This document shows, one piece after another, positions 42,553-52,340 of a stretch of DNA of 64,000 nucleotides. Under the pieces are notes generated by a model. It had not been told where the DNA came from and did not search any database. It worked only from the letters and a program-made list of their open reading frames with translations. Positions within the stretch are counted from its first letter, which is position 1, and every line of letters starts with the position of its first letter. The position numbers were made by a program, and so were the translations under genes. The stretch lies in the NCBI GenBank assembly GCA_965204665.1, contig OZ242002.1, forward strand, positions 1,240,001 to 1,304,000, written 5' to 3'. The stretch comes from Nemesobacter sp965204665 (GTDB lineage Bacteria > Desulfobacterota_D > UBA1144 > Nemesobacterales > Nemesobacteraceae).

Positions 42553-45500
42553 CTATACCCGTACATAGTCGGTCTTTTCCAGTTTTTCCACTATGTTGAT
42601 CAGATGCCGGTATCTGTCTCCGCTCGGAAGAGGAAGGCTCAATTTTCTGCTGTTTCCATCCTTGCGCATCAAGTTCATCACTGCTGTTTTTTCTCCTATT
42701 TCAACTCTGTTTATAAATTTCTCCGCAAGTTTGATCTTAAGTTCCGCGACGAGCAGCAGACGCTTCATAGGTTCCGGCATGGCGCCGAACCTGTCCTCTG
42801 CTTCATGTCTGATTTCTTCAATCTCACGGTGCTTTGTGGTTGAAGAAATCTTTTTGTAGTAGAAAAGTCTTTCCGGTCCGCTCCGCATATAAGATTCCGG
42901 GATATAGGCGTCGTCTTGCGTCTTTATCTCCGGCATGATTCTGCCGGTCCGGTCTCCCCGGTTCTGTCTGTTCTCAATCGCATCGCGCAGAAGTTCCAGA
43001 TAGAACTCAAGTCCTACATCCGCTATGTGCCCCGACTGCTTCTCTCCGAAAAGAGTGCCGGCTCCGCGTATCTGCAGATCAGCCGTGGCGAGTTTGAAAC
43101 CGCTTCCAAGATCGGTAAGACGCGAAAGCACCTCAAGTTTTTTGCGGGAATCTTCCGAAAGAGACTGCGCCGACGGTACAAGAAAATACGCATACGCCTT
43201 TTTATCCGATCTTCCGACCCTTCCCTTGAGTTGATATAGATCGGCAAGTCCCATCCTGTGCGCATCATTCACTATTATCGTATTGGCTCTCGGTATGTCG
43301 AGACCCGATTCCACTATCGCCGTTGTTACGAGTACATCTATTTCCCCTGCGGAAAACATCTCTATGGTTTTCGAGAGCACGGCTTCATTCAAACGGCCGT
43401 GAGTCACCGCTATTTCGGCCTGCGGCAGCAGTTGCTGCAGGAAATCCGCTTTCTGAAAAATATCCTTTATCCTGTTGTGTATGAAAAAAACATTCCCCCC
43501 TCTTGAGATTTCTTTTTCCACTGCGTTTTTTATGGCGTCCGAGTTGAACTGCTGAACATACACTTCTACCGGTTGGCGCCCCTCGGGAGGGGTGTTTATA
43601 ACACTTATATCTCTTACGTCCGCCAGTGACAGCTGTAAAGTCCTCGGTATGGGAGTTGCGGAAAGTGTGAGTACGTCAATACCCTTTTTCATGGCCCTTA
43701 TGGACTTTTTGTGTACGACCCCGAATTTCTGCTCTTCATCAATCACCGCAAGCCCCGGGTTTTTCAGGGTCACTTTTTTCCCGAGGAGTTTGTGCGTTCC
43801 GATCACGACGTCAATGGAACCACGAGAGAGACCGGCGAGAATTTCCCGCTCTTTTTTCGCACTTGTAAATCGCGAGAGCATTTCGACCCGTACGGGATAG
43901 CTTCTGAATCTCCGAAGCGCTGTGGTGTAATGCTGACTTGCCAGAAGGGTGGTGGGGACAATCATCATCACCTGTTTTCCGTCAAGACATGCCTTGAACG
44001 CCGCTCGTAGAGCCACCTCGGTCTTTCCGAACCCTACATCTCCACAGATCAGCCTGTCCATAGTTCTTTCCGACTCCATGTCCGCCATTACATCTTCTAT
44101 GGCTGATGACTGATCAGTCGTTTCGCTCCATGGAAACTCCATTTCAAATTCGTTGAACATCTGGTTTCTCGGAGAGAATCGGAAACCTCCTTCTACTTTC
44201 CGCTCCGCACACAGGTCCACAAGGTCCGCCGCAACTTCCTCCACGGCTTTCTTCACCTTGTTCACGGTTTTTTTCCAGCCTGAGCTTCCGAGTTTTTCAA
44301 CCTTCGGTTCATTTTTGCTCCCTGTATATCTTTGAACCAGAGCCAGTTTTTCCACGGGGACGAATACCTTGTCTCCGTCTTTGTATTCGCACTCGAGGAA
44401 GTCGCCGTTCCGGGTTCCGAACGAAAGACTTTTCATGCCCGCAAAGATCCCTATTCCGAACTCTCTATGAACTATGTAATCACCCGGTTTAAGCTGACTG
44501 AAAGAGGTGAGAAATACGGAGGGAATGTCGTTTGAGCGAAATTCCGAACTTTTCGGTTTCGTCTTTCCGAACAGGAGGTTTTCTGAAAAAAGCGCGATCC
44601 TGAAATCGTGAAGAACAACGCTTTGGGAAAGTTCTCCGACACAGCATTCGACCTCCTCGGGGAAACGGTTGTCGGCAATATGGAGGAACTTCTCCTTTTC
44701 CGATTGCGAATGGAAAAACACAAACACTCCATAACCGTCTTTCACAAGTTTACGTGCTCTGTCGGCGAACGCGTCTACCGACGGTTCCTCAAGCAGCAGG
44801 GGCTCTGTCGCGAATTTTATGTTGTTTTCCCCGGTTGTTATCTGACCGAGATGAACAGTTTTCGACAGGAGAAGTTTCTGTTCGAGTTCCTTTTCCGAAA
44901 GATATAGTTTTCCGAATGCAGGTAGTGATTTTTCGATGCTGCCGAGAGATTTTCTTCTTGTTTCGAGTTTTTCTTCCGGCGTCGCAAGCAGATCGTTTTC
45001 AGAAAACCCGTGCGGAAGACTCACCACCAGGTCATGTTCCGCAAAGTCAAGAACCGAGCATCTCTCGTCCCAGAAAAAAGGGTTGAACCACTCGATTCCT
45101 CTGAAGTATTCTCCGTTTCCGAGCGCCTCCGTGACCGGCTCGACTTCGCTTGACGTAAGTCCTTTCTTGTCGGCCTCGTTCAGTATTCGTTCGACCAGGT
45201 CGTCTCTGTTTCTGTTTCGGTAAATGGCGAAAGATGCGGGACTGATCCGCGCTTTTCGCCTTTTTGCGACGGATTTCTGGGTTGACGGAGAAAACTCCCG
45301 CATGGAGTTTATATCGTCGCCGAAAAACTCTATGCGCAGAGGAAATTGCGACCCCGGAGAGAAGATGTCCACTATCGAGCCCCGAACGCTGGTTTCCCCG
45401 CGTTTTTCGGTAAAATCCGTTTTTTTGTAGCCGATTTCCAGAAGCCTTCCGATCAGTTCGTCCCTGTCGATCCGCATCCCCTGCTCTAATGCGAGGGTTT

Positions 45501-45936
45501 CAGCGTCGAGAACTCGCGGCGGGGCGGTTATTTCAGCAAGCGAAACCTCATCCGCGCACAAAATGCCGGCTTTTTCCCACATGACAAGCGAGTGGACTCT
45601 CTCGGGCTCCGAGATTTCCTTTTTTTCAAACAACGAGCGGGTTCTTTCCATACCCCTTGAGAGAAGAACGGGAATATCAGTTCCCTTAAGAGAGGAAAGG
45701 GTTTTCGCGGCTTTTACGCACTGCTCTCTGGTTCTGCACACATGCAGAACCTGTTTTCCCCGTATCTCCGATATAACCGCCAGAAGAAAACAGAGAGAAT
45801 CTCCGTAGAGTCCGCTTGCTTCGGTTGTTTTTTCTTCGGGTGGAGAAAAAATTTTTTCTATCAGAGGATTTTCAATGTGAGATGCAAACCGGATGGAGGG
45901 TTTTCCGGGTTCCGATTCAGGATTTGTTCGTTTCAT
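42553..45936 (-). CDS. mfd: Transcription-repair coupling factor Mfd
   Basis: A 1127-residue Mfd. The N-terminal UvrB-homology region (SPGSQFPLRIEFFGDDINSM) binds UvrA. The RNA-polymerase interaction domain contains DYIVHREFGIGIFAGM. The RecG-like translocase has Walker A GDVGFGKTEVALRAAF and the DExQ-type motif AVIDEEQKFGV. It also has TATPIPRTLQLSL and ATTAIVESGLDIPRANT motifs, and a C-terminal TRCF domain. It displaces RNA polymerase stalled at lesions and recruits UvrAB. The ATG at 45936 is typical in position. Its neighbours are FAA hydrolase upstream and surA downstream on the same strand. Confidence 0.97.
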   Translation of the reverse strand: MKRTNPESEPGKPSIRFASHIENPLIEKIFSPPEEKTTEASGLYGDSLCFLLAVISEIRGKQVLHVCRTREQCVKAAKTLSSLKGTDIPVLLSRGMERTRSLFEKKEISEPERVHSLVMWEKAGILCADEVSLAEITAPPRVLDAETLALEQGMRIDRDELIGRLLEIGYKKTDFTEKRGETSVRGSIVDIFSPGSQFPLRIEFFGDDINSMREFSPSTQKSVAKRRKARISPASFAIYRNRNRDDLVERILNEADKKGLTSSEVEPVTEALGNGEYFRGIEWFNPFFWDERCSVLDFAEHDLVVSLPHGFSENDLLATPEEKLETRRKSLGSIEKSLPAFGKLYLSEKELEQKLLLSKTVHLGQITTGENNIKFATEPLLLEEPSVDAFADRARKLVKDGYGVFVFFHSQSEKEKFLHIADNRFPEEVECCVGELSQSVVLHDFRIALFSENLLFGKTKPKSSEFRSNDIPSVFLTSFSQLKPGDYIVHREFGIGIFAGMKSLSFGTRNGDFLECEYKDGDKVFVPVEKLALVQRYTGSKNEPKVEKLGSSGWKKTVNKVKKAVEEVAADLVDLCAERKVEGGFRFSPRNQMFNEFEMEFPWSETTDQSSAIEDVMADMESERTMDRLICGDVGFGKTEVALRAAFKACLDGKQVMMIVPTTLLASQHYTTALRRFRSYPVRVEMLSRFTSAKKEREILAGLSRGSIDVVIGTHKLLGKKVTLKNPGLAVIDEEQKFGVVHKKSIRAMKKGIDVLTLSATPIPRTLQLSLADVRDISVINTPPEGRQPVEVYVQQFNSDAIKNAVEKEISRGGNVFFIHNRIKDIFQKADFLQQLLPQAEIAVTHGRLNEAVLSKTIEMFSAGEIDVLVTTAIVESGLDIPRANTIIVNDAHRMGLADLYQLKGRVGRSDKKAYAYFLVPSAQSLSEDSRKKLEVLSRLTDLGSGFKLATADLQIRGAGTLFGEKQSGHIADVGLEFYLELLRDAIENRQNRGDRTGRIMPEIKTQDDAYIPESYMRSGPERLFYYKKISSTTKHREIEEIRHEAEDRFGAMPEPMKRLLLVAELKIKLAEKFINRVEIGEKTAVMNLMRKDGNSRKLSLPLPSGDRYRHLINIVEKLEKTDYVRV

Positions 45937-46058
45937 TTAAGAACTTGGTCGCACATATTGCGCAGGCGCGCTTTGCCGGGCGATCCGCTGCTGTGTTTTT
46001 ACGGTCATCGGTTCTTGATCGCGGTCCGTGAGAATCTGAACCTCTGGCGCGGAGAAAT

Positions 46059-46835
46059 TCAACTCCGCAGACCGCCCGCGACCACATGGTTTACGAGATT
46101 CCCGATTCCGCCAATCCGTACTTCCACTATGTCCCCGGGCCGCATGGGACTTACTCCGGAAGGAGTCCCGGTCGCTATTACGTCTCCGGGAAGAAGCGTC
46201 ATTACGCTTGATATGAAGCTTACTAGTTCCGGTACGTTGAATATGAGGTTGTTCGTACTTGAGTTCTGCTTTACCTCACCGTTCAGAATTGTTTTTATTT
46301 TCAGATCAGAGGGGTCGGCTTCCGTTTCTATGAAGGGTCCGATCGGAGCAAACGTATCAAAACCTTTTCCTCTTGTGAACTGTATGTCTTTCGCCTGAAG
46401 ATCTCTTGCCGTTACGTCGTTTACGCAGGTGTACCCGAATATATAATCAAAGGCTTTTTCTTCGGGAACCATATGGGCTTTTTTCCCTATTACGACTCCC
46501 AGTTCTCCCTCGTAGTCCACTCTTTGCGACATGTGGCCGGGATAACGTATCTCGTCACCACTGCCTGTGACCGAGGTTGAGGGTTTCAGAAACAGCATGG
46601 GATCTTCGGGAGGTGTTTTTTTCATTTCTCTCGCATGGTCCGCGTAGTTGAGACCGACTGCTATAATTTTCGTCGGGAGGCATGGAGCAAGCGGTCTTAT
46701 ATTTTCAAAATCATATCTTCTTTCAGTTATCGAGTAGTCGCCGAACGCATTGCCTTCTATCTCGAAAACCGAACCTTCGGAATACGTTCCGAATACCTGG
46801 CGGTGTTCGGCGTTTTCAAATCTCAGAAATTTCAT
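46059..46835 (-). CDS. Fumarylacetoacetate hydrolase family protein
   Basis: About 258 residues from ATG 46835 (the frame extends to a GTG at 46859). FAA fold: LNYADHAREMKKTPPEDPMLF, then DYEGELGVVIGKKAHMVPEE with metal-binding Glu residues. NDVTARDLQAKD and GDVIATGTPSGVSPMRPGD follow. Family members hydrolyse or isomerise acylpyruvates and related 1,3-dicarbonyls. The exact substrate is unknown. It lies between truA and mfd in the minus-strand run. Confidence 0.9.
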   Translation of the reverse strand: MKFLRFENAEHRQVFGTYSEGSVFEIEGNAFGDYSITERRYDFENIRPLAPCLPTKIIAVGLNYADHAREMKKTPPEDPMLFLKPSTSVTGSGDEIRYPGHMSQRVDYEGELGVVIGKKAHMVPEEKAFDYIFGYTCVNDVTARDLQAKDIQFTRGKGFDTFAPIGPFIETEADPSDLKIKTILNGEVKQNSSTNNLIFNVPELVSFISSVMTLLPGDVIATGTPSGVSPMRPGDIVEVRIGGIGNLVNHVVAGGLRS

Positions 46836-46885
46836 CGCAGCATCCGTTGTCCGAACCACTCTTTACGGAACACGGTTCCGCATAT

Positions 46886-47638
46886 TCAGTAGACAACTTT
46901 TTTGAGAAAAAGTCCATGAGCCGGAGCGGTCAAAATGTTTTTCGTTCTTCGTCTTCCTTCAAGCATTCGGGTTATTTCTTCAGGATCAAGTTTCCCTTTA
47001 CCTGTTTCAACGAGCGCTCCTGTAATAATTCTAACCATTCTTTTGAGAAATCCGTCGGCTTCTATTTCAAAGAGTATTATGCCTTGCCGGGTTTTTCTGA
47101 CCGCTGCGCGCTTTACTGTACGCACGGAAGTTCTCACTGTTATGTCCGCCGCAGCGAAAATGGAGAAATCATGCGTTCCTTCAAAACAGCGGGCGCCCTG
47201 CTTCATTTTCCCGACATCAAGATTTTCTCTTACATGCCATGCCCTGTTTCTCTCGAGAGCGGGGGAGTAGGGCATATTGAAAATCCTGTACCGGTATATT
47301 TTGCTTCGGGAACTGAACTGCGCATCGAATCCTTCAGCAACTTCTTGCGCGCTGACAATCGATATGTCATCCGGCAGAACGCCGTTGAGCGCCTTCTGTA
47401 AAGTCCGGGGTTTTATTTTCGTTGCAGTCGTAAAACTTGCCACCTGCCCTATTGCGTGTACTCCCGAGTCTGTTCTGCCGGAACCCCGGGTCTTCACTTT
47501 TTCTCCTGTGATCTTTCCGATAGCGTTTTCTATCGTTTTCTGCACTGTCGCAAGCCCTTCGGTCTGGCATTGCCAGCCGTGATAGTTGGAACCATCGTAC
47601 TCGATGACTATTTTCATGACTTTTTTCTTTTCAGACAT
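46886..47638 (-). CDS. truA: tRNA pseudouridine synthase A
   Basis: About 250 residues, started at ATG 47638 (the in-frame ATGs at 47659 and 47617 are alternatives; the former would overlap the permease stop). MKIVIEYDGSNYHGWQCQ is the N-terminal signature. The catalytic Asp is in RGSGRTDSGVHAIGQVASF. TruA converts uridines 38-40 of tRNA anticodon stems to pseudouridine. It lies just downstream of the DppB-like permease. Confidence 0.93.
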   Translation of the reverse strand: MSEKKKVMKIVIEYDGSNYHGWQCQTEGLATVQKTIENAIGKITGEKVKTRGSGRTDSGVHAIGQVASFTTATKIKPRTLQKALNGVLPDDISIVSAQEVAEGFDAQFSSRSKIYRYRIFNMPYSPALERNRAWHVRENLDVGKMKQGARCFEGTHDFSIFAAADITVRTSVRTVKRAAVRKTRQGIILFEIEADGFLKRMVRIITGALVETGKGKLDPEEITRMLEGRRRTKNILTAPAHGLFLKKVVY

Positions 47639-47648
47639 TTCTTTCGCA

Positions 47649-48584
47649 TTAAACAGCAACTTCCTGCTTTCTGAGTTCTATTCTGGGGTCAAGAACCGCG
47701 TAGAGAATATCAACGACAAGATTTGCGATTACCAGTAAAACGGCGTACACGACCGTTATTCCCAGCACTACCGAGTAATCTCTGTTGGCCACGGCGAACA
47801 CAAAGAATCTTCCCATTCCCGGTATCGCGAATATGTGTTCAACGACGAACGACCCCGTAATCAGGTACGCCGTCAGAGGACCCAAAACGGTTACTACGGG
47901 TATCATGGCGTTTTTCAGCACATGCTTGACGAATATTCTGGTTTCTCCGAGTCCCTTCGCTCTTGCGGTTCTCACGAACAACTGCCCGGAAACATCAAGC
48001 ATATTGGAGCGCACGAGTCTTGATATGTAAGCAAACGGAGCGAGGCTCAGGGTGATAGCGGGCAGTACGACGTGTCTAGGTTCGCCCCAGAGCGCGGCCG
48101 GCAAGACCCCCCATCTTACGGAGAAAAAATATATAAGCGCCGCCCCGACAACGAATCCCGGTACCGACACCAGTGAAGTCGAAATCAGTACCGATACCGC
48201 ATCGTGGAGGCTTCTCGGGAAAAGAGAGGAGATCATTCCGGCTGCGGTGCCTGCGAAAAACGCAAGAATAAGCGATACCAACCCAAGACCCATTGAGACG
48301 GGAAGAGTCTGCTTTATTATTTCAGAGACAGGTCTGTCGTCGTATTTGTATGAAGGTCCGAAATCCCCTTGAGCGATATTTCCCATATAGATGAGGTATT
48401 GTTGAAGAAGCGGTTTGTCGAGGTGGTACTTTTTTTCTATATTCTGCAGTATTTCGGGAGGAATGCTTTTCTCCGCATCGAACGGCCCTCCCGGAAGCAC
48501 TCTCAGCAGGAAGAACGTTATAGTCGCGACTGCGACGACCACAAGCACTCCGGTCAACATACGGAAAAAAACAAATTTAACCAT
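47649..48584 (-). CDS. DppB/OppB-type peptide ABC transporter permease
   Basis: A 311-residue membrane protein. The N-terminal FRMLTGVLVVVAVATITFFL and LPGGPFDAEKSIPPEI are typical of DppB/OppB permeases, and the inner-membrane EAA-like loop (VRTARAKGLGETRIFVKHVL) contacts the ATPase. About six transmembrane helices. The usual DppC partner, binding protein and ATPases are not adjacent, so this may be an orphan or cooperate with genes elsewhere. Confidence 0.88.
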   Translation of the reverse strand: MVKFVFFRMLTGVLVVVAVATITFFLLRVLPGGPFDAEKSIPPEILQNIEKKYHLDKPLLQQYLIYMGNIAQGDFGPSYKYDDRPVSEIIKQTLPVSMGLGLVSLILAFFAGTAAGMISSLFPRSLHDAVSVLISTSLVSVPGFVVGAALIYFFSVRWGVLPAALWGEPRHVVLPAITLSLAPFAYISRLVRSNMLDVSGQLFVRTARAKGLGETRIFVKHVLKNAMIPVVTVLGPLTAYLITGSFVVEHIFAIPGMGRFFVFAVANRDYSVVLGITVVYAVLLVIANLVVDILYAVLDPRIELRKQEVAV

Positions 48585-48618
48585 GATCGGGTTTTCAAAA
48601 CATGAGCATTGAGAGCTC

Positions 48619-51522
48619 TCAGGAAAGATCTCTTCTTATGGCCAAGTTCTTCCTCGACATCATTCCGTTTTTGTCCTTGGCCACTATCGTGAAAAGATTC
48701 ATTTCCTCTTCAAGCGAAAGCGGAAAAGAGATGAAGACGTTGGTTTTTCGGGGAGTAAGAAGTCTTATCTTATCGTCTTTTCTCCAGACAGAAATACTTT
48801 CTATACGGTCCGAGTCCATGACCGACCCTTCTATCACCACCAGGGATTCATTGGTATGTAGAGGAAATTCAGATAATTGTATGGAGGGCGGGTTTTCAAA
48901 TGCTTCTGCGAGAGCCGTTATCTGTGTTTCCCGCGTTTCATCAGGAAGTACTCCACGGGTTTCGATCTCAGCCGTTTTTTCATCTATCCAGCCCGAGATG
49001 CCGTTTTTCCCCTCAACCCGCACCCAGTTTCCTGATTTTCCCAGAACCCTGAGCCTGGAATCTGCCTGCGCGACGGCTATCGTCCCCGCTTCGACGAAGG
49101 CGCCGCCGAAGACGGGAACGGAATCAGGAAGCACAGCGCTTCTTTCCGGATCAAAAGAGACGAATTCGATTTTGTCCGTGTACGCGGGCAGAGTTATTCT
49201 GTGCGTTCTTATTTCACGCAGGTCCTCGTCCATTACCGAAAACTCAAACTCCGTCTCACCGCCTTGCCCGTTTTGCCTGAAGCGAAACGGAGCTGCGCGA
49301 ATTTCTCCGGGACGAAAATTTTCGAACTCAAACCTTCCTTTTTCCAGAAACACATCTTCGCCTGAGAGATTCTTGAGAGATACGACGGTTTTTCCGGACA
49401 CTCCTTCGCCTGTGTTTTTTAACTTCAAGTTCAGTACAACGGTTTCCCCTATTTCAGTCCGACCGTTCGAGTTGCCCTCGCTTCCGAATCTTCCGTCGTC
49501 TACCGTTTCATAGTGATGGGAGTATCCGGGGTATTCGGCCGCTGCGGTTGTTATCAGAAGAGTTTTTTCCGTAAACGATTCCTTTTCCGAACCCGACAGA
49601 ATGAACTTGAGTTTATCTTCGCGGGTCGTCATCCATGCAGGTACGAATACGCTCACTTTGGAAATTGCGCTCTGTCCCGGAAACAGTTTTCCGAAAAGAA
49701 ACTCCTTATCGGCGTAGATACTGTTTTCGCAGTCCGTGACCGCACTTAACCTGTATATGGAGTTTTCGCCGATGTTGGTCACCTTCACCTCAAGAACATT
49801 CTCTTCTCCTGCCTGCAGTGCCGTCTCGGAAGGAATTAAAGTTATCTCCACTTGAGGGTCTTCCGTCCTTCCACCGGACCAATCAGTGTCTGTTTTCTGA
49901 ATCTGTTCTTGTATTTCTTCGAGTTGGGTTTCCGCCATATCCTCCGCCACGCCGCGCATCTGTTCCCGCGTTTCAGTTAGAAGCAGGTTTTTTGAAAATT
50001 TCACATAGAAATCATTCTTGATTTTCTCGAGTTTTTCTTCTTTTGTCAGAGATTGATCTGATATGATCTCCTCTTGATCTTCAGTCTGCGGCAGCAGGGA
50101 TTCATCAATATATTTGATAGTAAAAGCGGGGTCTTCAAGTTCTCCTACAGCCTCTCTTTTCTCAGGCAAGGGGTTATATACGACCTTTTCTTCAGTTACG
50201 ATGGACCCCTGCAGAAGTATGTCGGGAGTTACTCCGACATCCTGTATCGAAACATCTCCGGGAAGATAGTACTTGGCTACCGTAAGTTTCAGCGCTGAAC
50301 CGTCTTCCATCTCAAAGATCTTTTGAACGGACCCTTTTCCATACGATCTGTTTCCCAAGACCCACGCCCTTCCGTTGTTCTTGAGGGCACCTGCGGTTAT
50401 TTCCGATGCGCTTGCGCTTCCTTGGTCAACCAGCACGACAAGATTGCCGTCGTACAGAGTGTTTTCCGTCGCTTTATAGGGAATTGAATCTTTTTTAGAC
50501 CTTGTCGACACTATAATTCCGGAGGAAAGAAAGAAATCAGCTACATCTTTTGCCTGGTTGAGAAGTCCTCCGGGGTTTCCTCTCAGGTCAAGGATTATCC
50601 CTCTGATCTCATAAGGACGTTTTGTTATTTCATTTTTGAAATGGGATGCGGTGTTTTTCTGGAAGTTCTTTATCTTTAGATAGACGATATTGTTTTCAAG
50701 ATCGTGGGATTCAACGCTTTCTATCTCTATGATATCTCTTATTATCGAGAATTTCAGGGGTTTACTGGCCGTCTTCCTGGAAACCAGTATATTTACTCGG
50801 GTTCCTTTTTCTCCTCTGAGTTTTCCGACTGCCTCAAGAAGCGGCATGTTTACGGTGGACTCGTTTTCTATCTGCACGATTCGGTCTTTTGTTTTCAACC
50901 CGGATCTGTAAGCGGGAGTTCCTTCTATCGGGGATATTACAGTCAACTGCCCGTCTCTTATTCCCACGACTATTCCGAGTCCTCCGAAACTTCCGCGGGT
51001 ATCTACAAGAAATTCCTTGTATATATCCGGTGGAATTATCGCGGAGTGAGGGTCCAGCACCTTGAGCATGCTGTCCGACATCAGATACTCTATGTCTTCC
51101 TTCGCATCTTCTTCAGCTTGGGTATTGGAAAGAACAAACGACATGACCTGGTCTATCATGCCCGCGACATCCCTCACGGAAGAAAGCCTCGCCATCTTAA
51201 AGATTTCGGTTTCGGAGTTTACTTGAACTGTAAAAGTATCTTCCCGGTTTTCCGGAAATTCCACCATCACGTCATCCAGTTTTATTTCCAGGCTCGAGAC
51301 GGCTGTCTCAAGTATTTTTCGATAATCAATCTTGCTTTCATCAACATAAAAGTTGTTTGCTCGATTGAGAATATTTTCGGTTAACCGGGCGCTTCGGCTG
51401 TCGTGGCGGCTGTCAAAACTTATCTGGTCCGCTATTAGAAAAAAGGACGGGATGCCGACTATCCCAATCAAAAAGGGGATTATGTATCCGTTTCTTAGGA
51501 AATTTGAAAATTTTCGAGACAA
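48619..51522 (-). CDS. S41 carboxyl-terminal processing protease with long C-terminal extension
   Basis: 967 residues. An N-terminal signal anchor (YIIPFLIGIVGIPSFFLIA) is followed by a CTP-type S41 protease. The PDZ domain is GGLGIVVGIRDGQLTVISPI. The catalytic Ser/Lys pair lies in VVLVDQGSASASEITAGALK and GNRSYGKGSVQKIFE. After about residue 430 comes an acidic helical linker. A CARDB/Ig-like region (LEVKVTNIGENSIYRLSAV; LNLKLKNTGEGVSGKTVVSL) and a C-terminal SH3-like/beta region (KSGNWVRVEGKNGISGWI) follow. Typical CTPs are about 400-500 residues, so half of the protein is extra. Resembles large CTPs of deltaproteobacteria-like lineages. The start TTG 51522 is uncertain. Periplasmic protein processing is the expected role. 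Confidence 0.85.
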   Translation of the reverse strand: MSRKFSNFLRNGYIIPFLIGIVGIPSFFLIADQISFDSRHDSRSARLTENILNRANNFYVDESKIDYRKILETAVSSLEIKLDDVMVEFPENREDTFTVQVNSETEIFKMARLSSVRDVAGMIDQVMSFVLSNTQAEEDAKEDIEYLMSDSMLKVLDPHSAIIPPDIYKEFLVDTRGSFGGLGIVVGIRDGQLTVISPIEGTPAYRSGLKTKDRIVQIENESTVNMPLLEAVGKLRGEKGTRVNILVSRKTASKPLKFSIIRDIIEIESVESHDLENNIVYLKIKNFQKNTASHFKNEITKRPYEIRGIILDLRGNPGGLLNQAKDVADFFLSSGIIVSTRSKKDSIPYKATENTLYDGNLVVLVDQGSASASEITAGALKNNGRAWVLGNRSYGKGSVQKIFEMEDGSALKLTVAKYYLPGDVSIQDVGVTPDILLQGSIVTEEKVVYNPLPEKREAVGELEDPAFTIKYIDESLLPQTEDQEEIISDQSLTKEEKLEKIKNDFYVKFSKNLLLTETREQMRGVAEDMAETQLEEIQEQIQKTDTDWSGGRTEDPQVEITLIPSETALQAGEENVLEVKVTNIGENSIYRLSAVTDCENSIYADKEFLFGKLFPGQSAISKVSVFVPAWMTTREDKLKFILSGSEKESFTEKTLLITTAAAEYPGYSHHYETVDDGRFGSEGNSNGRTEIGETVVLNLKLKNTGEGVSGKTVVSLKNLSGEDVFLEKGRFEFENFRPGEIRAAPFRFRQNGQGGETEFEFSVMDEDLREIRTHRITLPAYTDKIEFVSFDPERSAVLPDSVPVFGGAFVEAGTIAVAQADSRLRVLGKSGNWVRVEGKNGISGWIDEKTAEIETRGVLPDETRETQITALAEAFENPPSIQLSEFPLHTNESLVVIEGSVMDSDRIESISVWRKDDKIRLLTPRKTNVFISFPLSLEEEMNLFTIVAKDKNGMMSRKNLAIRRDLS

Positions 51523-51632
51523 TCTAACTCACACCCCGGGCACCTTTATTATCAGATATACTGCGATTATATCAAGCCGGAACTGCCAGAAAATGTAAAG
51601 GAACCTCTCTTAAGAAATGAAAAAATGTTGCT

Positions 51633-51642
51633 GGGGGGGGGG
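51633..51642. repeat. G10 homopolymer tract between amiS and the S41 protease
   Basis: Ten G residues (C10 on the transcribed minus strand), 18 bp past the amiS terminator stem. It lies about 110 bp before the S41 start, outside any promoter boxes I can find. Confidence 0.55.
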
Positions 51643-51659
51643 AGAATAGAAAAAAACAA

Positions 51660-51690
51660 CAATGACAGGATGAGAAACATCCTGTCATTG
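51660..51690 (-). terminator. Rho-independent terminator of the AmiS/UreI gene
   Basis: A perfect 13-bp stem (CAATGACAGGATG / CATCCTGTCATTG) with a 5-nt loop. On the minus strand it is followed by a T-rich run (complement of GAAAAAAAC). It ends 25 bp beyond the amiS stop. Confidence 0.88.
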
Positions 51691-51715
51691 TCGCTGAATC
51701 TTTTAGACTAACACC

Positions 51716-52240
51716 TCAGCCGGGTACTCCTCCGAGCGGATTCCATTTATCGGTGAGAAGAAGCATTCCGGGAAGCAGAAGGGTCAGTACCGACTCTATA
51801 ATGAACAGATACGCTATCGGCTTGCCGAGGTCCTTGCCCTGGGCAAACGCAAAGAAGCAGAGAAGCACCAGCAGAGCCCAAGCCCAGCAGAAATAAGCAA
51901 ATTCCGCAAGCCCGAGACCGTTGAAATGCAACCCGTACCATATGAATACCACAGTCGCGAAAAGACAGTACACTCCGAGCCCCTTTGCATCATGACCATG
52001 CACAAACACCGCGTACACGAGCAGATATATAAGAGCAAACACACTTACAAGCGCCGTCGCCGCCGTCAAACCTAGAGTATGCAACTTCCAGGCGGCGATC
52101 GCTATCAGCACGCCTACGCCCAGATTGAGCACACCGACTTCCTTTGCGCCGGTTTTCCCCAGAAGGGTCATCCCATTCGCAAAAAAGACAAAACCAACCA
52201 ACAACAGTACATAACCTAATAAAGCTTCTACTGGAACCAT
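51716..52240 (-). CDS. AmiS/UreI-family urea/amide channel
   Basis: About 174 residues with six hydrophobic helices: VEALLGYVLLLVGFVFFANG, VGVLIAIAAW, ATALVSVFALIYLLVYAVF, then FIWYGLHFNGLGLAEFAYFC, WALLVLLCFFAFAQG and YLFIIESVLTLLLPGML. This matches AmiS/UreI proton-gated urea and short-amide channels. The start is placed at ATG 52240 because AAGGAGGT sits 9 nt upstream; the ATG at 52249 touches the ribosome binding site. No urease or amidase genes are in the window. It has its own promoter and terminator, so it is a single-gene unit. Confidence 0.85.
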   Translation of the reverse strand: MVPVEALLGYVLLLVGFVFFANGMTLLGKTGAKEVGVLNLGVGVLIAIAAWKLHTLGLTAATALVSVFALIYLLVYAVFVHGHDAKGLGVYCLFATVVFIWYGLHFNGLGLAEFAYFCWAWALLVLLCFFAFAQGKDLGKPIAYLFIIESVLTLLLPGMLLLTDKWNPLGGVPG

Positions 52241-52307
52241 CGAAACCATACCTCCTTATGTTTGATAAAAGTTCCTGCGCCCCCATGCTCAGGGGTTCTA
52301 TACACCT

Positions 52308-52335
52308 TTTATCACAGTTCGGACATAAATGTCAA
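52308..52335 (-). promoter_or_regulatory. Candidate promoter of the AmiS/UreI gene
   Basis: On the minus strand TTGACA (52335-52330), a 16-nt spacer and GATAAA (52313-52308). The leader of about 60 nt holds a small CCCC-TGAGCAT-GGGG hairpin before AAGGAGGT. Confidence 0.6.
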
Positions 52336-52340
52336 GCAAA

